A stretch of 64,000 nt of DNA from DATBGZ01 sp036557785 (lineage in GTDB: Bacteria; Actinomycetota; Actinomycetes; Mycobacteriales; Micromonosporaceae), in the NCBI GenBank assembly GCA_036557785.1, contig DATBGZ010000030.1, positions 1-64,000 of the forward strand, given 5' to 3'. The position numbers and the translations under genes were made by a program. Positions 23,752 to 31,513 of the stretch are shown one piece after another. Below the pieces are notes generated by a model, which saw only the letters and a list, made by a program, of their open reading frames with translations, was not told the DNA's origin and made no database searches. The first letter of the stretch is position 1; each line of letters starts with the position of its first letter.

Positions 23752-24489
23752 GTGCTGACGCTGACCGGTGTGGTAGCCGGATACGGTGGCGGCGGCAACG
23801 TGCTGCAAGGCGTGGACCTCAGCTGCCCGGCCGGCTCGATCACCTGCGTGGTCGGCCCCAACGGCGCGGGAAAGTCCACTGTGCTCAGAGTAATCAGTGG
23901 CCTGCTGCGCCCGCGTGGCGGTGCGGTGACCTTCGACGGGCACCCGATCGGTGGCATCGCTCCGGACGCCGTACTGCGGCTCGGCGTGGCCCACGTGCCG
24001 CAGTCGCACGCGCTCTTTCCGTCGATGACGGTCCGGGAGAACGTGCTCATGGGTGGCTTCCTGGTCCGCCGCGACCGCGCCCTGCTGCGCCGTCGCTACC
24101 AGGCCGTGGCCGACCTGGTTCCGCTGATCGGTCAGCGCCAGGGCGACCGCGCCGGCAATCTGTCCGGCGGCCAGCGCCGGATGGTCGAGATTGGACGGTG
24201 TCTGATGCTCGGCCCGCGCCTGATCATGCTCGATGAGCCGTCACTCGGGCTGGATCCACAGGGTTTGCGAGCGGTCGCCGGCCTGATCCGCCAACTCAAC
24301 CAGGACGGCACAACGGTGCTGCTGGTCGAGCAGAACGTCCGGTTCGGCCTGGGCATCGCCAGTCGCGGCGTGGTGATGGACAGTGGGGTGGTACGGCTGG
24401 ACGGGCCGGCAGAGGAGATCATGCGCCACCCCGAGATCGCCACTCTGTACCTGGGCGGCACTGCGTCGAAGCCAGCAGCCGCCGGCTGA
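23752..24489 (+). CDS. Branched-chain amino acid-type ABC ATPase LivF
   Basis: A 245-residue ATPase with Walker A GPNGAGKST (35-43), signature NLSGGQRRMVEIGR and Walker B LIMLDEPSLGLDP. It pairs with the LivG half of the fusion. GTG at 23752 is chosen because GGAGGT lies 5 nt upstream (within the end of livMG); a GTG 9 bases earlier would overlap more. Last gene of the importer operon; the convergent flavoprotein gene ends 24 nt downstream. Confidence 0.92.
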   Translation: MLTLTGVVAGYGGGGNVLQGVDLSCPAGSITCVVGPNGAGKSTVLRVISGLLRPRGGAVTFDGHPIGGIAPDAVLRLGVAHVPQSHALFPSMTVRENVLMGGFLVRRDRALLRRRYQAVADLVPLIGQRQGDRAGNLSGGQRRMVEIGRCLMLGPRLIMLDEPSLGLDPQGLRAVAGLIRQLNQDGTTVLLVEQNVRFGLGIASRGVVMDSGVVRLDGPAEEIMRHPEIATLYLGGTASKPAAAG

Positions 24490-24512
24490 GCTCTGGTCGG
24501 CTCGCCAACCGG

Positions 24513-26072
24513 TCAGGGTGTGGACATCACCGTGGCCGGATCGATACCCAGGTCGACCAGCACCCGGTGGGCGGTGTTGCGGCCAGGGCGGCCAGAGACC
24601 GAGCCGCCCGGATGGGTTGTCGATCCGGTGTAGTAGAGCCCGGCCAGCTCGCCACGGTGATCCAGCCAGCCCGGAATGACCGTGCCGTTGCCCAGGTCGA
24701 ACTCGCCGCCGTGACACGAACCGCCGAGGTTGTGCGGGTTGCGCCGGGCCAAATGGGCCGGGGACTCGACGGCCGTCGCGAGCACCGAGGAGGTGTCGGC
24801 TCCCCGGACCCGCCGGCTGACCAGCTCCAGCAGATGCTCGGCGTACCCGGTTGCGGTCTGCTCATCCCATTCCCGCCCACCGGCCAGCCGGGACGGCGCT
24901 GTGGTGAGCAGCTTGAGGATCCCGCCACCGTTCGGGGCGCGGTTGGGATCGACCACTGTGGAATTGACGATCAGCAACCATGGGGCGTCCCGTTCGAGCA
25001 GTCCTTGAAAACACCCCTGAACCTGCCGGCTCAGGCCGGCCGGCGTGCCAAGCGCCCCGGCCACCGCGCGGTCCGGGCCCGGCGAGGTCGGGTAGGAGAT
25101 ATCCGCCCGCAGTGCGACGTGCACCGCGAACAGAGCGAGTCCGGGCCGCCAGCTTGCTGCCGCCCGTCGCAGGTCGGCCGGCTCGGCACCGTCCACCATG
25201 GACGCTGTCACGGCGAGGTGGGCCGAGGAGACCACCGCCCGTCGGGCGAGGTAGCGCCGGCCATCCTCGGTCAGCACGCCGGTGGCGCGGCCGGCGCTGG
25301 TCAGGATGCGTCGGACCGGCGAGGAGGTGAGCACGGTGGCGCCGTGGTCGGCCAACTGGGCCAGCAGGGCGGCCGGCAGCGCGCCCGAGCCGCCGATCGG
25401 GGTGGCCCAGCCGAAGCGCAGCCGTCCGCTTGTGATGGCGGCCGGCAGCGCGCCGGTGCCGGGCCGGTGCGGCGGCGTGATGGTGGCGAAGGCCAGCCAG
25501 GTCATCAACGCCCGGCTGATCGGGTGGTGAAAAGTGCGGTGCACGACATCCCAGGCGCTCGAGGAGCGCAGTTCCTGGTACTCCAGATCGGCCGGCTCGC
25601 CCGTCGGCGGGAGTCCAGCCGAGTACCGCGCATGCGCACCAGCCAATCCGCCGTGCCAGCGCGCCATCATCTCCCGAAGCGCGGCAGCATCCTCTGTGGA
25701 CCATCGCGCCAACTGCTCGGCTGTGGCGTCCACATCCCGGGACACCACGACCGCGGAATCGTCGACCGGCATGACGAACGCCGGATCCGTGCACACGTAG
25801 CGCAGACCGTAGCGGGCCAACAGGCCCAGCTCGTCATCGCGGATGACCGGGTTGGACTGCAGCACGACGTGGGCGCTGGAACATGTGTCGTGCTGAAAGC
25901 CCGGCAGGGTCAGCTCCTCGGTAACCGTGTCACCGCCGACGATGTCACGAGCCTCCAGGACCAGTACCTCCAGGCCGGCCGCGGCCAGGTAACCGGCGCA
26001 GATCAGCGCGTTGTGACCGGCTCCGATCACGATGACATCGGCGTCTGCTCGGGGCGCGGCGGGACTGGTCAC
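24513..26072 (-). CDS. Phytoene-dehydrogenase-like FAD oxidoreductase
   Basis: A 519-residue flavoprotein. An N-terminal dinucleotide-binding motif (VIVIGAGHNALICAGYLAAA, then LEARDIVGGDTVTEE) and the C-terminal GLYYTGSTTHPGGSVSGRPG place it in the phytoene desaturase/carotenoid isomerase-like (CrtI/RetSat) superfamily. No other carotenoid genes are near, and members of this superfamily also oxidise other hydrophobic or amine substrates, so a role in the island pathway is more likely than carotenoid synthesis. The GTG start overlaps the stop of the upstream M24 gene by four bases. Confidence 0.82.
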   Translation of the reverse strand: MTSPAAPRADADVIVIGAGHNALICAGYLAAAGLEVLVLEARDIVGGDTVTEELTLPGFQHDTCSSAHVVLQSNPVIRDDELGLLARYGLRYVCTDPAFVMPVDDSAVVVSRDVDATAEQLARWSTEDAAALREMMARWHGGLAGAHARYSAGLPPTGEPADLEYQELRSSSAWDVVHRTFHHPISRALMTWLAFATITPPHRPGTGALPAAITSGRLRFGWATPIGGSGALPAALLAQLADHGATVLTSSPVRRILTSAGRATGVLTEDGRRYLARRAVVSSAHLAVTASMVDGAEPADLRRAAASWRPGLALFAVHVALRADISYPTSPGPDRAVAGALGTPAGLSRQVQGCFQGLLERDAPWLLIVNSTVVDPNRAPNGGGILKLLTTAPSRLAGGREWDEQTATGYAEHLLELVSRRVRGADTSSVLATAVESPAHLARRNPHNLGGSCHGGEFDLGNGTVIPGWLDHRGELAGLYYTGSTTHPGGSVSGRPGRNTAHRVLVDLGIDPATVMSTP

Positions 26073-27256
26073 CGTACGCCCGAAGGGCTGAACGGGACCT
26101 GTCGAAGTCCGGCCGGAAACTGGTGGATGCGCCGCCAGCCGGTCTGGGTGACCGCCACCAGCTCGCCCGTCTGCACCCCGGCGGTCAGATCCGGGGTGCA
26201 GATGTTGGGCTGTACCACCAGGGTCATCCCGGGCCGCAGCGGCTCCGCGTGCAGGCCGTCGGGTCGCCGGCCGCCGCGCAGCACCGGCGGCAGGTAGCCT
26301 CCGCAGAGGCCGTGCACCAGATCGTCCACAATGGTCAGCCCAGCCTCGGTGACCAGATCGAGCACGGCCATCAGGTCGGCCGGGTGCGCGCCCGGGCGGA
26401 TCAGCCCGAGCAGCTGGTCGCGCACCGCCTCGGCCACCGTGTGCAGCCGGGCGTAGAGCGGGCTCGGTTCAGCGCCGACCGTAGCCGTGCGCAGCAGCTG
26501 ACCCGGGTAGTCCGGACCCCATCCGGCGCTGAGCTCGAAGACCAGCGCGTGCCCGGGAACCGCCCGCCGGTCGGTTGGCCACTGTCCCGGCACACACCGA
26601 TCCGGCGCCGCCATGTCGGTCACGGACAGATAGCAGATGTGGTGCACGCCACCGCAGCGCCGATAGCTTGCCTCAGCGGCCGCTACCATCTCGCTCTCAG
26701 TCGCGCCCTGTCCGGCCGCCTCGAGCAGTGCGTGCCCGGCCTGGTCGGTCAGCGCAGCGGCGTAGTCGATCCAGGCAAGCTCCTCAGCCGACTTGGTCAT
26801 CCGGATCCGCGTGTACGCGGTGTCCAGCGCAACCACCCGGGTGGCCCACGACCGGACCGCGTCGCGCAGCGCCGACGGCACAGGCCCCAGCAGACCCACC
26901 GGCCGGGCCGGACCGCCGCGAGCCAGTGCGCGCATCGTCTGTGTGGTCAGGTCGGCGTCCAGCGGTTCGGTCTCGTCGCCCGGTACCGCCTCGTCCAGGA
27001 ACCGACGCGCCTGCGGCACGTGGTTCGGGAACCCGACCAGCAGACGGGCTGGTCCGCCGCGGTCCAGGATGGCCACCGCCTCGCGGGTCACCGGCCAGGT
27101 GGTGAGCCAGCCGATCGAACTGCCGAAGCGGTTCGCCCCGTACGCCAGCACGGTCTCGACTCCGGCGGCGAAGGCCGCGTCGCGCAGGTCGCCGCGACGG
27201 CGGAGCAGTTCGGCCTGACTGAACGGCGCCGGCGGTTTGGGTGCGATTGACACCAC
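26069..27256 (-). CDS. M24-fold (creatinase/aminopeptidase P-like) protein with degenerate metal site, copy A
   Basis: A 395-residue pita-bread-fold protein: an N-terminal creatinase-type domain, then the M24 domain. Of the five usual metal ligands, the first Asp position reads Glu (VFELSAG, ~241), the second Asp position is Gln (GQLLRT, ~253), His315 is present (HGLCGGYLPP), the Glu after PGM is Gln349 (PGMTLVVQPN) and the last is uncertain. Such a site should not hold two metals, which recalls creatinase, a metal-free C-N hydrolase of this fold. GTG start; the flavoprotein gene is coupled to it. Confidence 0.8.
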   Translation of the reverse strand: MVSIAPKPPAPFSQAELLRRRGDLRDAAFAAGVETVLAYGANRFGSSIGWLTTWPVTREAVAILDRGGPARLLVGFPNHVPQARRFLDEAVPGDETEPLDADLTTQTMRALARGGPARPVGLLGPVPSALRDAVRSWATRVVALDTAYTRIRMTKSAEELAWIDYAAALTDQAGHALLEAAGQGATESEMVAAAEASYRRCGGVHHICYLSVTDMAAPDRCVPGQWPTDRRAVPGHALVFELSAGWGPDYPGQLLRTATVGAEPSPLYARLHTVAEAVRDQLLGLIRPGAHPADLMAVLDLVTEAGLTIVDDLVHGLCGGYLPPVLRGGRRPDGLHAEPLRPGMTLVVQPNICTPDLTAGVQTGELVAVTQTGWRRIHQFPAGLRQVPFSPSGVR

Positions 27257-27287
27257 CTTATGGTCGGGTCAGAATGCACTCGATTGC
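27247..27287 (+). promoter_or_regulatory. Promoter plus LacI-type operator 2
   Basis: TTGACA (27247-27252), 17 nt, CAGAAT (27270-27275), then GCACTCGATTGC (27276-27287), one mismatch from the island palindrome. It lies between the divergent M24-A gene (start 27256) and the hydrolase gene and could repress both. Confidence 0.6.
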
Positions 27288-27328
27288 AAGCGAATCGCGA
27301 ATCCGGGTCACGTCGAGGGAGGCCGGGG

Positions 27329-28396
27329 ATGGATGAGCGGGTCGCCTCGGCGATCTCACACTGGGCACCCCGGTTCACCACCAACGGTGTCGCGGTCGCG
27401 GACTTCGAGCGGGTGACCTCGGGGCTTTCCCGATGGGAGGACTGGTGCTCGGCCTGGTCCGCGGTGGCCGCCGAGCACGAGGAGCTCGGCGCACAGGCTC
27501 TGGCCGAAGGGCGCTCCCGCTCGGCCGGCGGCCACTACGCGCAGGCCGCGGTCTACTTCCACTTCGCCAAGTTCCTGTTCGTGCACGACATAGACCAGCT
27601 TCGACTCGCCCACGCCAACGCGGTACGTTGCCTGTCCACCGCGTTGCCGCATCTGGACCCGCCTGGCCAGCGGACTGAGATCCCCTACCAGGGCAGCCGA
27701 CTGGTCGGCGTGCTTCGGTTGCCCCGCGGTGCCGGACCGCATCCGGTGGTGGTGCTGATTCCCGGTCTGGATTCGGCGAAGGAGGAGTTCCGTTCCACCG
27801 AGGCGCTGTTTCTCGAGCGCGGGCTGGCTACGTTCAGTGTGGACGGCCCGGGACAGGGCGAGGCCGAGTACGACCTGCCCATCACCGGCGATTGGGAAGT
27901 GCCCGGCGCGGCGATCCTGGACGCGGTCGGTGCCCTGCCGGGCGTCGACGCGGAACGGATCGGCCTGTGGGGCGTCAGCCTTGGTGGCTACTACGCACCC
28001 CGGGTGGCCAGTTGCGAGCCGCGGGTCAGGGCGTGCGTCGCCCTGGCCGGACCGTACGACTTCGGCGAATGCTGGGACGCCTTGCCTGAGCTGACCCGGG
28101 CCGCCTTCCAGGTGCGGTCCCGGTCAGCCGACCAGGAGCAGGCACGCGCCGCCGCCCACACATTGAGTCTGGCCGGGCGGGCCGGATCGATCCGATGCCC
28201 GCTGCTCGTGGTCACCGGTAAGCGGGATCGGCTCATCCCGTGGCAGCACGCCCGGCGGTTGGCGGATGAGGCTGGCGGGACGACCACGCTGTTGCTGCTG
28301 GAGGAAGGCAACCACGGCTGCATGAATGTGACCGCGCACCATCGACCACGCACCGCGGACTGGATGGCGGCGCAACTCGGGGTCACCGCGCCTTGA
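27329..28396 (+). CDS. Alpha/beta hydrolase resembling 2,6-dihydroxypseudooxynicotine hydrolase
   Basis: A 355-residue hydrolase. The helical N-terminal cap (MDERVASAISHWAPRFTTNG) is followed by an alpha/beta core with GVSLGG (Ser217), VVTGKRDRLIP (Asp300) and EEGNHGC (His328), plus Glu247 in GPYDFGEC. This layout matches, as I recall it, the C-C bond hydrolase of Arthrobacter nicotine catabolism and its FrsA/acyl-peptidase-like relatives. The enzyme may therefore cleave a C-C or C-N bond next to a carbonyl on a ring compound. The ATG follows GAGGGAGG. Single gene under operator 2. Confidence 0.8.
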   Translation: MDERVASAISHWAPRFTTNGVAVADFERVTSGLSRWEDWCSAWSAVAAEHEELGAQALAEGRSRSAGGHYAQAAVYFHFAKFLFVHDIDQLRLAHANAVRCLSTALPHLDPPGQRTEIPYQGSRLVGVLRLPRGAGPHPVVVLIPGLDSAKEEFRSTEALFLERGLATFSVDGPGQGEAEYDLPITGDWEVPGAAILDAVGALPGVDAERIGLWGVSLGGYYAPRVASCEPRVRACVALAGPYDFGECWDALPELTRAAFQVRSRSADQEQARAAAHTLSLAGRAGSIRCPLLVVTGKRDRLIPWQHARRLADEAGGTTTLLLLEEGNHGCMNVTAHHRPRTADWMAAQLGVTAP

Positions 28397-28440
28397 CACC
28401 GTCGGCCCGAATCGTCTAGCGTCGGTTAGCAATCGATTGC
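28393..28440 (+). promoter_or_regulatory. Promoter plus LacI-type operator 3
   Basis: TTGACA (28393-28398), 18 nt, TAGCGT (28417-28422), then the perfect palindrome GCAATCGATTGC (28429-28440), 16 nt before the reductase ATG. Confidence 0.75.
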
Positions 28441-28456
28441 ACAGAAAGCAGAGTAC

Positions 28457-29404
28457 ATGACCGACGCACCACTGGCACCGAGCGACGTCGGCTGGATCGG
28501 CACCGGCCGGATGGGTGCGGCCATGGTGAACCGACTGGCCCGGGCCGGTTTGGACGTGACCGTCTGGAACCGGACCCGAAGCAAGGCGGAGGCGTTGACC
28601 ACCAACGGCGTACGGGTGGCCGATCAGATCACCGACCTGGCGGATCGCGACGTGGTATTCACCATGGTCTCCGACTCAGCGGTCCTGGCCGAGGTATTGA
28701 CCGGACCTGACGGTCTGTTCAGTCGCACCGACGCGGCTCCCTCGGTGGTCATCGACTGCTCCACCGTCTCCATGGAGACGTCCGCGCAGATGCGGGCCGC
28801 CGCCAACAATGGTGGCGTCGCCTTCCTCGCCGCGCCGGTCAGCGGCAACGGCAAGGTGGTAGCTTCCGGCAAGCTCAGCCTGGTGGTCTCCGGACCGGAG
28901 GCGGTCTTCGCCCGGGTCGCTCCGCTGCTGAACCGGATCGCACGGTCAGCTACGTACGTCGGTGATGGCGAAGTGGCGCGGCTGGTCAAGATCTGCCACA
29001 ACCTGCTGCTCGGTGTGGTGACTCAGTCGCTGGCGGAGATCATCGTGCTGGCCGAGAAGGGCGGCGTGAGCCGGGCTGCCTTCCTGGAGTTTCTGAACAA
29101 CAGCGTCATGGGCTCGACATTCAGTCGCTACAAGACACCGGCGTTTGTCAAGCTCGACTACACCCCGACGTTCACTCCGGTGCTGTTGCGTAAGGACTTC
29201 GATCTCGGCCTGGCGGCCGCGCAGACCCTCGGTGTACCGATGCCGGTGGCCGCGTTGACCGCACAACTGGTGCAGGGCACGATCAGCGCCGGCCGGGTTG
29301 ACGAGGACTTCGCGGTCCTGCTGGACCAGCAGGCGGCCAGCGCGGGACTGGACCTCAAACCCGAAGCCGCCGACGTCGACGACGGACTGGGACCGGCCAG
29401 CTGA
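28457..29404 (+). CDS. 3-hydroxyisobutyrate dehydrogenase-family NAD(P) oxidoreductase
   Basis: A 315-residue beta-hydroxyacid dehydrogenase: Rossmann motif GWIGTGRMGAAMVNRLA, the substrate-binding DCSTVSMETS, the AAPVSGNGKVVASGKLSLVV block and the catalytic-Lys helix VKICHNLLLG. It should oxidise a small beta-hydroxy acid or reduce a semialdehyde, a plausible late step in ring-fragment degradation. The ATG start lies 16 nt after operator 3. The second M24 gene follows 5 nt downstream. Confidence 0.88.
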   Translation: MTDAPLAPSDVGWIGTGRMGAAMVNRLARAGLDVTVWNRTRSKAEALTTNGVRVADQITDLADRDVVFTMVSDSAVLAEVLTGPDGLFSRTDAAPSVVIDCSTVSMETSAQMRAAANNGGVAFLAAPVSGNGKVVASGKLSLVVSGPEAVFARVAPLLNRIARSATYVGDGEVARLVKICHNLLLGVVTQSLAEIIVLAEKGGVSRAAFLEFLNNSVMGSTFSRYKTPAFVKLDYTPTFTPVLLRKDFDLGLAAAQTLGVPMPVAALTAQLVQGTISAGRVDEDFAVLLDQQAASAGLDLKPEAADVDDGLGPAS

Positions 29405-29409
29405 AGGAA

Positions 29410-30672
29410 GTGGCAGCGACAGTGACGGCCACCGTCAACGCGCTTGTGCCATCGCCCGGCAGGATGGGCGTGGACTTCGAGAAGAGAGTCGACTTTGGAC
29501 GACTGCGAGAGTACCGGCTGCAATGCGCCCGACAGGCGCTCGCCGCCTCGGAGCTCGGCGCGCTGCTCGTCTTCGACATCAACAACATTCGCTACATCAC
29601 GGCCACCATGATTGGCGAGTGGGCCCGCGACAAGATGGCCCGCTACGCGCTGCTGGCCCGGGACAGCGAGCCGGTGGTCTGGGACTTCGGTTCGGCCGCC
29701 CGCCACCACCAGATCTACGCGCCCTGGTTGGTTCCGGAGAACTCGCGAGCCGGCATGCTCGGGCTGCGCGGCTCCGTGGCTCCGGACGCGGGACTCTTCG
29801 AGCAGGCCGTCAGGGAGATCAAAGGACTGCTCATCGATGCCGGCGTCGCCGACATGCCTATCGGCATCGACGTGGCGGAGCCGCCGATGATCTTCGAGCT
29901 GCAGCGGCAGGGACTGGATGTCCGCGACGGCCAGCAGGTGATGCTGGACGCCCGCCTGATCAAGTCGGAGGACGAGATCGCGCTGCTGTCCACCGCCGCA
30001 GCCATGGTGGACGGCACCTACCAGACGATCGTGGAGGCGCTCAAGCCGGGCATCCGGGAGAACGAGGTCGTCGCGCTGGCCAACAAGCGCCTCTATGAGC
30101 TCGGCTCCGACGACGTGGAGGCGATCAACGCGGTCTCCGGCGAGCGGTGCAGCCCGCACCCGCACAACTTCACCGATCGCGTCATCCGTCCGGGCGACCA
30201 GGTCTATTTCGACATCATTCAATCATTTAACGGATACCGGACCTGCTACTACCGCACGTTCGCGGTTGGCCGAGCCACCTCCGCCCAGTACGACGCGTAC
30301 ACCCGCGCCCGGGAGTGGATCGACGCGGCGATCGACCTGGTCAAGCCCGGGGTGGGCACGGACGAGATCGCCCGGCTCTGGCCGGCGGCGCAGGATTTCG
30401 GCTTCGCCAACGAGATGGCCGCCTTCGGCCTCCAGTTTGGACACGGGCTGGGTCTGGCCCTGCACGAGCGGCCCATCATCAGCCGGCTCAACTCGCTGGA
30501 GCATCCGATCGAGCTCAAGGAGGGCATGGTCTTCGCGCTGGAGACATACTGTCCGGCGTCGGACGGCTACTCGGCGGCCCGGATCGAGGAAGAGGTCGTC
30601 GTTACCGCGGACGGCCCGCGTGTGATCACCCTCTTCCCGGCGGAGGAGCTGTTCGTCGCCAACCGCTACTGA
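29410..30672 (+). CDS. M24-fold protein, copy B, with one metal ligand replaced by Cys
   Basis: A 420-residue creatinase/aminopeptidase P-like protein. Metal-site positions counted from the GTG start: Asp268 (YFDIIQSFNG), Cys279 where the second Asp belongs (TCYYRT), His345 (FGHGLGLALHE), Glu378 (FALETY) and Glu393 (RIEEEVVVT). It resembles Xaa-Pro peptidase-family proteins found in aromatic and amide catabolic clusters. The nearest GGAAG is too close to GTG 29410, so the GTG at 29422 or an ATG at 29464 may be the true start. Coupled to the reductase gene. Confidence 0.82.
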   Translation: MAATVTATVNALVPSPGRMGVDFEKRVDFGRLREYRLQCARQALAASELGALLVFDINNIRYITATMIGEWARDKMARYALLARDSEPVVWDFGSAARHHQIYAPWLVPENSRAGMLGLRGSVAPDAGLFEQAVREIKGLLIDAGVADMPIGIDVAEPPMIFELQRQGLDVRDGQQVMLDARLIKSEDEIALLSTAAAMVDGTYQTIVEALKPGIRENEVVALANKRLYELGSDDVEAINAVSGERCSPHPHNFTDRVIRPGDQVYFDIIQSFNGYRTCYYRTFAVGRATSAQYDAYTRAREWIDAAIDLVKPGVGTDEIARLWPAAQDFGFANEMAAFGLQFGHGLGLALHERPIISRLNSLEHPIELKEGMVFALETYCPASDGYSAARIEEEVVVTADGPRVITLFPAEELFVANRY

Positions 30673-30828
30673 GCTCGGACCAGCGACGCTGGCGGCTGGA
30701 GCCGGTCGACGGCCATCGGCCAGGTCATCGACGGCTGGAACGAGTCGCCATCCACTCACGTGGATCAAGGAACGCCGACGAGATCCTCCTCACGCCGTAC
30801 GCCGTCAACCAACGTCAGACCCGGAACA

Positions 30829-31464
30829 CTAGGCGGGCTTGGCGGCCCAGTAGCTTGGTGCGGCCTTGGTGGCCGCGGCCGCCTTGGCGTTCTCGAAGCC
30901 GGGCGCCATCGCGGCCGAGGTGCCCGCCAGGTACTGGTGATGGTCGATGCCGAGCAGTCGGATCCAACTCTGCTGACCAAAAGTCAGCGCGATGAAACAA
31001 CCCAGCTCGACCAGCTCCGGCTCGGTGAAGTGCTCGTGCAGCCGTTGCCAGAACTCGTCATCCGTGTCCAGTCCCCAGGCGATCGCCTTGGCGTAGGCCA
31101 GAGCCGCTTTCTGCCGCTCGTCGTACTGCTCAGAGGTCTCGAAGTTGAGCAGCTCGTCGTACTTCTGCTCAAGTAGGCCCGCGGTGGTCGCCTTGATCGA
31201 GCGCTGGTTGCCGCAGAACTCGCACTGCACAGTCCGGGAGATGAAGACACGACACAGATCCTTGATCGAGTGGTCGCAAACTCCACTGTGGAACAGCGAC
31301 TTCCAGGAGTCGGCGAAAGCCCAGAAGGCGTTGGGTGCGTGCGCCCGTACAGCCGAGCTCTCCGGCCGTGGGGTCCCTTCACGGGCACAGCGGTACATCT
31401 CCTCCCGCATGCGCTCGTCCATGTCCTCCAGTGGCACGTAGCTAATGCGCTGACCTGTCGACAT
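30829..31464 (-). CDS. AhpD-like carboxymuconolactone decarboxylase-family protein
   Basis: A 211-residue all-helical protein with the AhpD active-site region FISRTVQCEFCGNQRSIKAT, a CxxC with the usual downstream helix, then an ALAYAKAIAWGL helix. AhpD-like proteins act as thiol peroxidase partners or as ring-lactone decarboxylases; the CxxC favours a redox role. The C-terminal tail is Ala/Lys-rich. It follows the molybdenum subunit by 49 nt on the same strand, as third gene of the operon behind operator 4. Confidence 0.82.
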   Translation of the reverse strand: MSTGQRISYVPLEDMDERMREEMYRCAREGTPRPESSAVRAHAPNAFWAFADSWKSLFHSGVCDHSIKDLCRVFISRTVQCEFCGNQRSIKATTAGLLEQKYDELLNFETSEQYDERQKAALAYAKAIAWGLDTDDEFWQRLHEHFTEPELVELGCFIALTFGQQSWIRLLGIDHHQYLAGTSAAMAPGFENAKAAAATKAAPSYWAAKPA

Positions 31465-31513
31465 CTCTCCTCCACGATGTGCTGATGAGTATTCCGATCT
31501 GCCCTGGCGCGGC

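Noticed and set aside
24513..26072. Carotenoid biosynthesis locus
   Set aside because: Only one CrtI-like protein is present, without crtB, crtE or cyclase genes, and it lies in a LacI-controlled catabolic island.
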